64,000 bases of DNA from assembly GCF_000346465.2 (NCBI RefSeq), contig NC_034012.1:6282853-6346852 (forward strand), given 5' to 3'. The stretch is from Prunus persica (Eukaryota > Streptophyta > Magnoliopsida > Rosales > Rosaceae). Both the position numbers and the translations under genes were made by a program. Below are positions 15,908 to 25,795 of this stretch, piece after piece; the first letter of the stretch is position 1, and every line of letters starts with the position of its first letter. The notes beneath the pieces are model-generated. The model made no database searches and was not told where the DNA came from. It saw only the letters and a program-made list of their open reading frames with translations.

Positions 15908-16226
15908 TCAGAAACGCAAAGCCACAAGACCATCAATCACTGGATTCATCTTAAACTTCTTGAACTGAAATGCAGGATGAACTCTATGGACAATGCAGTC
16001 TGTCACAATCTTCCTGGCTAACCTCATTCCTTCGATCGGACCCGTAGCAGCAATAGAACAGCTCAGCTGGCAAACAGATTTCATAACCATGTCACAAACA
16101 TAATGATGTATCTATCTATTCTGTTATTATTCTATTGAGTGCAAGATCAGTGAAACATGATTTAGATCACTTTATGCACCTCTAGAGGAGAGCCGATGAG
16201 ATGTTTCCGCAGTTTTTCGTATTGCT
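15908..16226 (-). pseudogene. Unrecognised spliced gene fragment, copy A
   Basis: Two candidate exons on the minus strand: one near 16226-16180 (EQYEKLRKHLIGSPLE, followed by a GTGCAT donor) and one near 16070-15908 (preceded by TTTGCCAG, reading SIAATGPIEGMRLARKIV and ending NPVIDGLVALRF-stop). I do not recognise the family. The same two exons recur at 17600-17650 and 17110-17280 with frame damage. It could be the live 3' part of a gene whose first exons were lost to rearrangement, or a pseudogene. Confidence 0.4.
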
Positions 16227-17109
16227 CCTGCACACAATACTAGAGATTAGTTTAGTCGGGGAGATGAGGTTTTTGCATCTCTCCAACAAAATGCTCGGGC
16301 ACAGGCACAGCACCCAGAGATGATAAAGGAGGAGGGGGAAGGAAATAGGATCGTTTCACCTTATTGATGCCAAATTTTGTGCAAAGCCCAATAGGTCCAT
16401 GTCTAATATAAGAGAGTTGAAATTTTTTTGGCATTGAGCACGCTACCTTAATATCGGAAATTTTATAAACTTCGCAAAATAGTTTACTCATAATGGAAAT
16501 TTTCATGTAAGGTGAAAAAAATTTGGCATTGAGCACGCACCTTTTTTTTTTTTTTTTAATAATGAAAATTGAGCATGCCTTTTTAGGTTGTCTTTATACT
16601 TTAACGAGGTAATTTTATTAGTGAAAACATGTAGAGACATGGCTGCTGCTGCCTTTGAATTCCCAACCACACTTGGATATTAGCTACAAATTGTAATGAA
16701 TAGAGGTGGACGGAAAAAAATCAAGCTGGGGAGATAAAGTAGTTGAATTCAAAGAGACGGGCCAGTCGACCGATATTGTTCCCAACTCAATCACTTACAA
16801 AGCCTAGTAGGTGTGGGGTTTTATCACAAAATGTCTCGATACTATTAGGAGTGGAACCACTTTTTATAAGTTGTGATTTATTTGATCAAGTTTCCGATGT
16901 GGTACTTATATTCTTCAACAAAAGTTGGGTATGGAATACAATCATACCAAAATTGGAGAAAGCAAATGGCTAAACATTGTCAACCCTGCCATCAAATTTT
17001 AATTACATAATGCCATGTTCTTGAAAGGCTAGGTTAAGGTTAGTTTGGGAGAAGATCTGAGCTCCTGTAGACAATGTGGGCAATAAATATGGCACAAATA
17101 TCAACTCTC

Positions 17110-18434
17110 ATTTCAGAAACACAATGCCCCAAGACCATCTATCACTTGATTCATCCTTTTAATCTTCCTAATCTGAGTTGCAGGATGAACTCTATGGACA
17201 ATGCAATCTGTCATAAACTTCTTGACTAACTTTATTCCTTCGTTCGAAGCATAGCAGCAATAAAGTAGTCTTCCTATTCATTTACAAGTTAAATTAAGAA
17301 TCATTAAAAATTCACAATATTCTAACTTCACATGTAGAGTGTGAAGACCAGAAGAACAAATATGCCATCAAATCACAGAGGAATGAATAGTAACAACTAC
17401 GTGGAGACAAAGATCACAGCCTGTCAATCGTGAAAGTTCCGGCATCTCAATTATAGTGTCAAAAATTAGATGAACAGGTAGCAACAGATTGCATAACCAT
17501 GTTCCTAACATAATGATTTATCTCTTTATTATTCTGTTGTTATTCTTCTGAGTGGAAAGATCAGTGAAACAGGATTTAGATCACTTCATGCACCTGTAGA
17601 GGGGAGCCGAGGAGAAGTTTCCGCCGTTTTTCGTATTGCTCCTGCACGCAATACCAGATATTAGAGAAGGCCTGAAAGATGAGTGTTTGCATATCTCTAA
17701 CCACTAATGCTCTTGCATAACACCCAGAGGCTCATGTATCAATCCACTAATGCTCTAACCACTAATTCTTGATCCCAAATTGTGAGCAAAGCCCATTAGC
17801 TCGATTCCCAATCATCAGGATCTGTGGACAAGCCTTCAGTGTTCTTATTGCCTGAATTCAAAATGATGTGCACCTCAAATACTAAAACAAATAGCTCACA
17901 AAAGAAAAGAAAAAAAAACAGTTCCATGGAAAAAGAAATACTTGGAGTTTTCAAGTAAAAGAGAAAATCAGCGCACATTTTTATATTATTAAAGGTAATA
18001 ATGTCTGGACGTATGCATATGAGAAAATATATATATCTGTTATTCTCTCATCTAGGTGTCCTGGCTTTATTATTGTACACGACTAAAGCATTCCTATTTA
18101 CAATGGCATACGCACGGAAATAACGTCCCAAATAAGAGAAAGCATGTGATTACCGTTCAACCTGCAACCATTACAATTGAGATGTTGTTGCCTTAAAAGA
18201 GAAAAGGAATTGAATTGTAAGAACAAAAGTGAATAAGTTGTTTAAGGAAAAAAAAACATACAAATTAATTAAAGGATCTGTAAGACCTTGTATGCAGGAG
18301 TTTTTCCTATTTTCGCAATTGCAGAGGAGGAAGTTACCTTTGTTTTCAGGGAAGGCCCTAGAGAAAGGGACTTCAAAGCTGTTTTTGCTGGACGAAGGAG
18401 AGGAGGGAGGGGATGTGAAAACCCCAAAAAGCAA
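17110..18434 (-). pseudogene. Unrecognised spliced gene fragment, copy B
   Basis: A duplicate of copy A. The minus-strand segment about 17650-17597 reads EQYEKRRKLLLGSPLQ before a GTGCATG donor. 17280-17110 matches the last exon of copy A at the DNA level (shared GCAGGATGAACTCTATGGAC) but with substitutions and frame breaks, so it looks dead. A frame at 18434-18347 (MLFGVFTSPPSSPSSSKN, ending FPENK at a GTAACTT donor) may be its first exon. Function not recognised. Confidence 0.35.
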
Positions 18435-18737
18435 AGAATAAAGTCTACATTATATTTATCAAGCGGGCTGTAGTAACCCCGATGAGTCATAGAGCAACAA
18501 AGGCCCCAGCCATTCAGGACTATCATCAAAGAACCAGTAATTCAAGTCCAGATTTGTGACTCCAATCAGCCAGACGACCAGCGACAGAGTTCCTCTCCCT
18601 ATAAACATGATTAAGCCTAATCCTTCCAATTTGAGTCATTAGCCCCTTGCAGTTGCTAACCAAACCAGCTTGTCCATCTCAGTATTATGCATAAGCTTCA
18701 CAACAGTTGCTTAGCTATTTTTTCATAGTAGGTAAAA

Positions 18738-19903
18738 GGTATGTTTGGTACACCGTATTAGACATTGGATAGGAGTAAATAGTCCATATCAATTGTTTGG
18801 TGTCAACTTGTATTATTTAATTATCTGACTATATTAAACGAATTGGGCTTTTAATACTCTTATTACCTGATTAACTAATACAACTCACATAACTCGGTTT
18901 AAATAATACATGGCGGAGCTAGAATTGTAAAGTTGGGGGGGCCGAAGTAGAAAATATAAGTATATAAAAAGTATTCAATAATTCCATGTTTAGAGCTAAA
19001 TATTTCGAATTGAGTCATATCTAATTTGTTTTAGAGAAAATCTTAACTTAAATTTTAAGTTATTTATTACAAATTCTATATGTTATCTATAATATAATAG
19101 AGGAGAAATAAAAATATAGGGGGGGCCAAGGCCACTCCAGGCCTAGGAGTGCCTCCGCCATGTAGGGAAAAAGAAAACATGCTTTCTGAAAATCATATGC
19201 CCTTTTCATCTTCTTCTTCCTAAAGTTCTTCTTCACTCTCTTCTCCACAAGTCACTTTTCCGGTTATCCATCTCTCTCTCTCCCTCACTCTCTCATCTGT
19301 AATTTGTCGGAGCCCCTCTGTATTAGTGATACCAGTTAGAGTTTCAGTCTGATACCTGTCAGATTTTATGCCATTTTGTTCGTCATGCATTTTTTGTCAT
19401 GCGTGTCTGTGTTTCTTTATCATGAGAGTGATCAGATGATTATTCAGTGAAATGGGTTATTAACAATTCTTGAATTTTCTCTTTTTCAATTGGGTTTTAT
19501 TTATGTTTGTGTGCTGTTGTTCTTATTTGCCTGAATCGAAAATGTCAATTCTGCGGAACCAGCAGCCATTGGCTGGTCATACCGAGGAATTTATTTGGTG
19601 TTGAACGGAGGCCTCTGCAATTTAAAATCTAATTTCAGTTCCTCGTTGTGTATTTTACTCAAGAAAACTGACCATGAATCTAGTTGAGTTCTAATAATGG
19701 CATTGCAAAGTGCTTACTTAAAGTCAAACAAGGGTGGTTCCTACAGTAATTTTTTAAAAAATGACTATCTGGTTATAACTACTATAATTTTTATAATCTT
19801 GAAGTCCAATCCGTTGTTATCTGACGTAACTTAGTACTATTCGGGACAGATTAATGTTATCCAAAAGAAATTAGTCAATACAGTCCGACGTACCAAACGA
19901 GTC
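18738..19903. mobile_element. Non-autonomous DNA element with inverted ends, ~1.17 kb
   Basis: The left end is GGTATGTTTGGTACACCG and the right end in reverse complement is GACTCGTTTGGTACGTCGGA. This right end matches the left end of the 14575 element over TCGTTTGGTACG-(C)TGGACTGT with few changes, so the two belong to one family or close relatives. There is no transposase frame. A second element is nested at 18907-19164. No convincing target duplication was found. Confidence 0.6.
18907..19164. mobile_element. Nested short element with 12-bp perfect inverted ends
   Basis: TACATGGCGGAG at 18907-18918 is matched by its exact reverse complement at 19153-19164. The 258-bp interior has G-runs near both ends (GGGGGGGCC at about 18937 and GGGGGGGCC at about 19120) and an AT-rich centre. 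It is a MITE-sized insertion inside the larger element at 18738-19903. Confidence 0.7.
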
Positions 19904-20674
19904 AATTTTTGTAGTGACATTATTCACACAAAAACACATGTACATTAAAGACATTTTTTTTGACCCTAGGGTTCGTTAGATTGATCGCCAGGGAACCGCA
20001 TGCCAGAACCTTTTCACCCACAAAGAAATTGGTGGAACAGAGCATATATGTGTGGAATTGGGACTTTGAAATTGAGCTAAATTAATGAGCCTAGCTACTT
20101 TTATTTCTTGCCATGTTCTATAAGCCTACATTGACCCCTAAGGCTATATAATATGTTACTCAGTTGTATTAAATTTATAATCGAAAGCATTACATTTCTA
20201 TGAAGTCAACAAAGAAGATAACTTGCTAACGGAGTCTAATTTAGTAAAAAATGGCCTTAATTTGCAGAGTAGTGGTTTTTACTTCAAACTCTATGACACG
20301 TTGCAGTGTGTGAAAGACCCCCTCTCATTTTAACTTTGCTATAAAAAAAACAAAGAAGATAACTTTTAAAAAAAAAAACAAATATTTTGTGCAATTTGAC
20401 TGTGCTGTGGTGTTCAATTCTCTTATCTCTGCTTGCCATTACCAATTTGTCAGTCGATAAAACTAGAAAAGTAGTCCTTACAGTTCGACATGTTCTTTCT
20501 GTACAGACAGTCAATCATACAAAAACCATGCCTGCGCTTGACTGACTTTCGCTCTATGAGCATCAAAATAAAATTGAGATGGGAACATGCATCTCTATTA
20601 ATTCTCGATGATCAGGTTAAATACATATTATTAATATTGTAATTTAATTAATTAAAACCAGCATCTTCCATCGC
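19904..20674. other. Intergenic, nothing recognised
   Basis: AT-rich DNA with short poly-A tracts (20345-20385). Only chance short frames are seen. Confidence 0.45.
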
Positions 20675-21040
20675 ATGAGTAATTGGGAGATCATATATAA
20701 TCATCCTTCTACATTTCCTGTTCTTGTTCACCTTGATTGTGTTGATCCTCCGCCCCTTCCATCCCTTGTTCACTCTCATTTTCATGATCATACTTCACCA
20801 CTTATGCCTCTTCTTCACCATTGTCTCATGACAATATACGAAGAAGAGATCGAATTGGGGCGGGATTACCATGACAAAAGTGAACAAGAGATGGAAGTGG
20901 TGGATGATGATCAAGACATGAAGATAAACAAGGGCAGCATCCTCATGCCAATGATGATCATGATTGGCCTCTATATGATTGCATTAGCTCTGGAGTTGGG
21001 ACTACAAGAACCGCTTGCACCACTTCGTCCCCACGTCTAG
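20675..21040 (+). CDS. Small hypothetical protein or transcribed hairpin locus
   Basis: An open frame of 121 codons. The middle is acidic (EVVDDDQDMK) and the end is hydrophobic (MPMMIMIGLYMIALALELGL), which could form a membrane segment. I know no family for it. The 3' part of the frame forms one arm of an imperfect inverted repeat (20951-21170), so the sequence may matter as RNA rather than protein. The 6 kb LTR element begins 240 bp further on. It may equally be a chance frame. Confidence 0.25.
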   Translation: MSNWEIIYNHPSTFPVLVHLDCVDPPPLPSLVHSHFHDHTSPLMPLLHHCLMTIYEEEIELGRDYHDKSEQEMEVVDDDQDMKINKGSILMPMMIMIGLYMIALALELGLQEPLAPLRPHV

Positions 21041-21170
21041 CAGTTCCTCTATCAATGTTTTTGATAAGAACAATGACTGAAAATGGAGTTGCTGGACTTG
21101 AGGACGAAGTGGCGGCAGCAGGGTAGTTCTAGCTGATGAACTGCATATAGAGGCCAATCATCATCATACT
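20951..21170 (+). repeat. Imperfect inverted duplication, ~95-bp arms, ~37-bp loop
   Basis: TGATTGGCCTCTATATG at 20961-20977 is the exact reverse complement of 21144-21160, and CCACTTCGTCC at 21020-21030 of 21102-21112. The sequence between these anchors also aligns in inverted orientation with mismatches and one gap. Transcribed on either strand it would fold into a long stem-loop. Confidence 0.75.
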
Positions 21171-21277
21171 ATCTCCAATCTCTAATATATTTGGCTTGCT
21201 TTGGATTTCTAATACTATAAACGATGATATTGGGTAGGTAGGATTTACCAACTCTAACCACAAGAATAACGACCGAT

Positions 21278-21282
21278 GTTCA
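21278..21282. repeat. Left target-site duplication GTTCA
   Basis: GTTCA here is repeated directly after the right LTR at 27291-27295. Confidence 0.9.
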
Positions 21283-22001
21283 TGTAGACAAAGAAATTTT
21301 GGTGCAATAAATTCCATTGACAAGAAAATAATTAGGGTTCGGTGGATTAAATCGTGGGCCCCATAATTCGCCCATGTGGCATGTGACTCATCAAAATCGG
21401 ATTAGTTGTCAAAAATGACACATGGCGACATCCGACGGAGTGCATCGAACGGTTCAAGATGAAGACAAAATTAAAGGAAAGAATCTTCTGTGATTGACTT
21501 TGATTTAAATCAAATATTAATCAGGTCAATCAATTGAAGATAATCTGAATCGCCAGATTATGGGAATTGATTTAAATCAAATCAGAATCCCACAAATCAA
21601 GGTTTTAAATAGGGAAAGTTATTTAGGTCAAGCATCCGACAAAAGCCTATAAATAGGAGGCTTCAAGACGAAAGAAGGGGTCAGAGAAAAAACCTAGCAC
21701 TCAGAAGAAACAGAAAACTCTCTGCATTCTTCACCCTACTTTGGAAGAGCCACCAAGCACAACAAACACGTGCCGGTTCCTTCACCATAGAAAACTCCCA
21801 AACACTAAACAAGCTTCGTGCTACCCGTTTGATCAAGATCAAGTCTCTACGACCCTTGTATCAAACACAAATTTTCTTTAAACACTTTGGAGATCGAATC
21901 AGAGGATTCAATACAGAGATTGTAACCCTAAATTTCATTAATACAATATTATTTTGTACACGTGTTCTTGTCTCATTTGTCGCAGGAAATTCGTGTTTAC
22001 A
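21283..22001 (+). repeat. 5' LTR
   Basis: 719 bp, TG...CA ends. It contains a TATA box (TATAAATAG, 21648-21656), so transcription probably begins about 30 bp later. It differs from the 3' LTR only by CCCCATAATT versus CCCCGTAATT (near 21363) and TTAGGTCAAG versus TTAGGTTAAG (near 21629). Confidence 0.95.
21648..21656 (+). promoter_or_regulatory. LTR TATA box
   Basis: TATAAATAG in the middle of the 5' LTR, duplicated in the 3' LTR. It is the likely core promoter of the element. Confidence 0.6.
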
Positions 22002-22003
22002 AA

Positions 22004-22023
22004 TTTGGCACGCCCAGTGGGAC
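22004..22023 (+). other. Primer-binding-site candidate
   Basis: TTTGGCACGCCCAGTGGGAC starts two bases inside the 5' LTR border, the expected place for tRNA priming. Matching it to a particular tRNA 3' end would need a tRNA set. Confidence 0.6.
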
Positions 22024-22080
22024 CATCTCTGCCTCTCATCTCTTTCTCCAGTTCCAAAATCAATCAACACACCAAAAACG

Positions 22081-24273
22081 ATGGCTTCCAAGAAGATTCA
22101 ATCCGTTCCCTCGACGAGAGGCAAAAGCGTGAGCGCCTCCTTCTCAAGCGGAGATTCTGCTGGGGTCGTCACCCGGAGCAAGGCCAAGGCGATACCCGCA
22201 ACTCAACATGTTACTTCCATACCGACTCAAGCCAAGGCGAAAGATGTGAACCGAAGGCGTGAACCGGTCATCAATTTGGCAAGGAAGACTATCGTCAGAG
22301 CGGATGAGAGAAACTCTTCGAACGAAGAAAAAAGTTTTTCATGTTCGAAGAATTCAGGAGAATGCTTACTCTCGCCTGTTTCAGACGTTGACTCGAGCAC
22401 AGATTCATACCATGGATCCCCACTTGACGACCAACAGAAGAAGATTGCCTCGGCGTCTGTAGGTGAGTCTTATTCTATGGCTATGTAGGTCATGGTGACG
22501 GGAGCAATGTCTATTGAAGAACAGCTGGCCTATATGAGTGAAGCGGTCACGAAACTGACGAAGATGGTCGAAGAGAAGGATGTGCAGATTGCTTCTCTCA
22601 TTAACAAGTGGGAGACAAATCAAGATAAGGAACCTAGCCAAGACGTGCATAAGAAAGAATCACATCATGAAGCTGAATCCAGTGAGAAAGGATTGGGTCA
22701 TGAAACAGAGTCGGGTGATAAGTCGCACGGAAAAGGCGACACAGCCTCGGTGGGTTCTTTATCTATCCAACAACTTCAGGACATGATCACGAACACCATC
22801 AGGGCTCAATATGGTGGACCTTCTCAAGATACATTTATCTATTCCAAGCCTTACACCAAAAGGTTAGACAACCTTCGAATGCCAACGGGCTATCAACCTC
22901 CAAAGTTCATGCAGTTTGATGGAAAAGGTAACCCTAAACAACATGTTGCCCACTTCATCGAGATGTGCAACAGCGCTGGCACTAACGACGATTATCTCGT
23001 GAAGCAATTTGTCCGATCACTCCGAGGCACTGCATTCAACTGGTACATTGACTTGGAACCTGAGTCAATTGACAGCTGGGAACAAATGGAGAGAGAATTC
23101 CTCAACCGCTTCTATAGCACTCGTCGCTCAGTTAGCATGCTAGAGCTCACTAGCACAAAGCAGCGAAAAGACGAACTTGTTATTGACTACATCAATCGTT
23201 GGCGTTCATTAAGCCTCGACTGCAAAGATCGAGTCTCAGAGTTATCGGCTGTAGAGATGTGCATTCAAGGTATGCATTGGGGTCTGCTCTACATTCTTCA
23301 AGGGATCAAACCCCGTAGCTTTGAAGAATTGACCACTCGTGCGCATGACATAGAGCTAAGTATCGCTAATCACGATGGAAGAAAGGAAATGATGAGTGAT
23401 CATCGAAATGACAAGTCGTCGAGACATGGGGCAGACTCTTTGAGGACACGCATCTTGGAGTCAATGACGATCAGTGCTACTCCAATGAAGATTTCCACTC
23501 GAGGCAAGAAAGATGCGAGGAAGGCCGAGTCAACTCAAGATCAAGAACCACGACGACACACCCTAAAAGAAATGAAGGAGAAGAAGTATCCTTTTCCAGA
23601 CTCTGACGTAGAAGGCATGCTGGAAGACTTACTTGAGAAGAAGGTGATTGAGTTACCTGAGTGCAAACGCCCTGAAGAGATGAATCATATTAACCACCCG
23701 AAATACTGTATGTACCATCGTGTCATCAATCATCCAGTGGAAAAGTGCTTCGTGTTGAAAGATCTCATCATGAAGTTGGCACAACAAGGAAGAATCGAAA
23801 TGGATCTTGACAAGGTGGTAGAGTCTAACCATGCTACGATCTCATTTGTCTTATCTGGTTCGGCACATTCGCCCTCACTTCAATCACTGGGGGCATTCTC
23901 TGAAACCCATCAACTCAATCCGTATGAGTGTGTTGGGGTGAAAAGTCAAAGTAGTGTCAATTCATTCGATGACAATAATGAAGGATGGGCATTGGCTACT
24001 CGGAAGCAGTTACATAAGAGTGCACCTTTGCCAAGAACTCCTCGATCAAAAAGGTTTGTAAGCAAAAGAAGTTCTCCTCAATCACATAAAAGGCATAGAG
24101 GAAATGAATTATCAAATATGAACAAAATGGTTCCAAAAGATGAACTCTTGAAACAAAGGTCGCCTAGCCCCATCATGCTACATGACTTCTTCCCCAAGGG
24201 ATTCTTCAAGAATAATGCGTCAAGCACCTCCCGAGGTGAAAAACATAAGGAGGATACTTCTCATTTCGCTTAA
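22081..24273 (+). pseudogene. gag: Retrotransposon gag with one in-frame TAG
   Basis: From ATG at 22081 the frame runs 135 codons to a TAG at 22486-22488, then continues in the same frame to 24273 (593 codons from ATG 22492). The second part carries the plant Retrotrans_gag domain at about residues 135-290, with RGTAFNWYIDLEP, WEQMEREFLNRFYSTRR and QGIKPRSFEELTTRAHDIE. Near residue 405 is a zinc-knuckle-like CMYHRVINHPVEKC, spaced C-x2-H-x4-H-x4-C rather than the usual C-x2-C-x4-H-x4-C. The protein ends just before the minisatellites, with no protease or polymerase. Either the stop is a recent mutation or the second ATG starts the functional protein. Confidence 0.88.
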
Positions 24274-24284
24274 CATAAATTCGA

Positions 24285-24942
24285 CCAAACGCTCCTTCGC
24301 CAGCACGAGCCAAAACTGCATAAGGCACCAAACGCTCCTTTGCCTGCACGAGCCAAAACTGCACAAGGCACCAAACGCTCCTTCGCCTGCACGAGCCAAA
24401 ACTGCACAAGGCACCAAACGCTCCTTCGCCAGCACGAGCCAAAATTGCATAAGGCACCAAACGCTCCTTTGCCTGCACGAGCCAAAACTGCACAAGGCAC
24501 CAAACGCTCCTTCGCCTGCACGAGCCAAAACTGCACAAGGCACCAAATGCTCATTCGCCTGCACGAGCCAAAACTGCATAAGGCACCAAAATGCTCCTTT
24601 GCCTGCAAGAGCCTAAACTGCACAAGGCACTAATTGCTCATTTGCCTGCACAAGTCAAAAATGCACAAGGCACCAAACGCTCCTTCGCCTGCACGAGCCT
24701 AAACTGCACAAAGCACCAATTGCTCCTTCGTTCGCCTGCACGAGCCTAAACTGCACAAAGCACCAAATGCTCCTTCGTTCGCCTGCACGAGCCTAAACTG
24801 CACAAGGCACCAAATGCTCATTTGCCTGCACGAGCTGAAACTGCACGATGCACCAAGTGTTCATTCGCCTGCAAGAGCCAAAAATGCACAAGGCACCAAA
24901 TGCTCACTCGCTTGCATGAGCCAAAACTGCAAACTAAAAAAA
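24285..24942 (+). repeat. 43-bp minisatellite, about 15 copies, inside the LTR element
   Basis: The unit contains GCACGAGCCAAAACTGCA followed by AAGGCACCAAACGCTCC and repeats every 43 bp (starts 24292, 24335 and so on). Two units near 24730 and 24780 carry a 4-bp TTCG insertion. Because 43 is not a multiple of three and units lack stops in most frames, long chance frames appear on both strands. Confidence 0.95.
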
Positions 24943-25005
24943 AAAAAAAAAAGAAGGTCTCTTTGGGAAAGTATCTGTGCTCGATCAAGTTGGGCGTCCT
25001 CCAAT

Positions 25006-25795
25006 ACGTAAAGCCTAAGCGCTTGAGTGGGTTATCACCAAGTCAGAGAGATGGATCAAACCCAAGCGGTATAGGACGTCTACGTTCTTTACTCGTCCTC
25101 CATTTACGTAAAGCCTAAGCGCTTGAGCGGGTTATCACCAAGTCGGAGAGATGGATCAAACCCAAGCGGTATAGGACGTCTACGTTCTTCACTCGTCCTC
25201 CACTTACGTAAAGCCTAAGCGCTTGAACGGGTTATCACCAAGTCGGAGAGATGGATCAAACCCAAGCGGTATAGGACGTCTACGTTCTTCACTCGTCCTC
25301 CATTTACGTAAAGCCTAAGCGCTTGAGCGGGTTATCACCAAGTAGGAGAGATGGATCAAACCCAAGCGGTATAGGACGTCTACGTTCTTCACTCGTCCTC
25401 CACTTACGTAAAGCCTAAGCGCTTGAACGGGTTATCACCAAGTCGGAGAGATGGATCAAACCCAAGCGGTATAGGACGTCTACGTTCTTCACTCATCCTC
25501 CACTTACGTAAAGCCTAAGCGCTTGAGCGGGTTATCACCAAGTCGGAGAGATGGATCAAACCCAAGCGGTATAGGACGTCTACGTTCTTCACTTGTCCTC
25601 CACTGACGTAAAGCCTAAGCGCTTGAATGGGTTATCACCAAGTCAGAGAGATGGATCAAACCCAAGCGGTATAGGACGTCTACGTTCTTCACTCATCCTC
25701 CACTTACGTAAAGCCTACGCGCTTGAGCGGGTTATCACCAAGTCGGAGAGATGGATCAAACCCAAGCGGTATAGGACGTCTACGTTCTTCACTTT
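25006..25795 (+). repeat. 100-bp minisatellite, eight copies, inside the LTR element
   Basis: AAGCCTAAGCGCTTGA begins at 25011, 25111, 25211, 25311, 25411, 25511, 25611 and (one base changed) 25711: an exact 100-bp period with no indels and only a few substitutions per unit. Each unit contains the palindrome AAGCGCTT and the word GGATCAAACCCAAGCGGTAT. Confidence 0.97.

Noticed and set aside
21829..22080. Gag start at the LTR-internal ATG-like position 21829
   Set aside because: The stretch lies in the LTR and upstream of the primer-binding candidate; the ATG at 22081 after it is the sensible start.
24206..24633. Open frames of 97-144 codons on both strands over the 43-bp repeat
   Set aside because: They are produced by a stop-poor unit whose length is not a multiple of three; no start context, no family, internal to an LTR element.
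25006..25795. CRISPR-like regular array
   Set aside because: The whole 100-bp unit repeats with no variable spacers, and this is plant nuclear DNA inside a retrotransposon.
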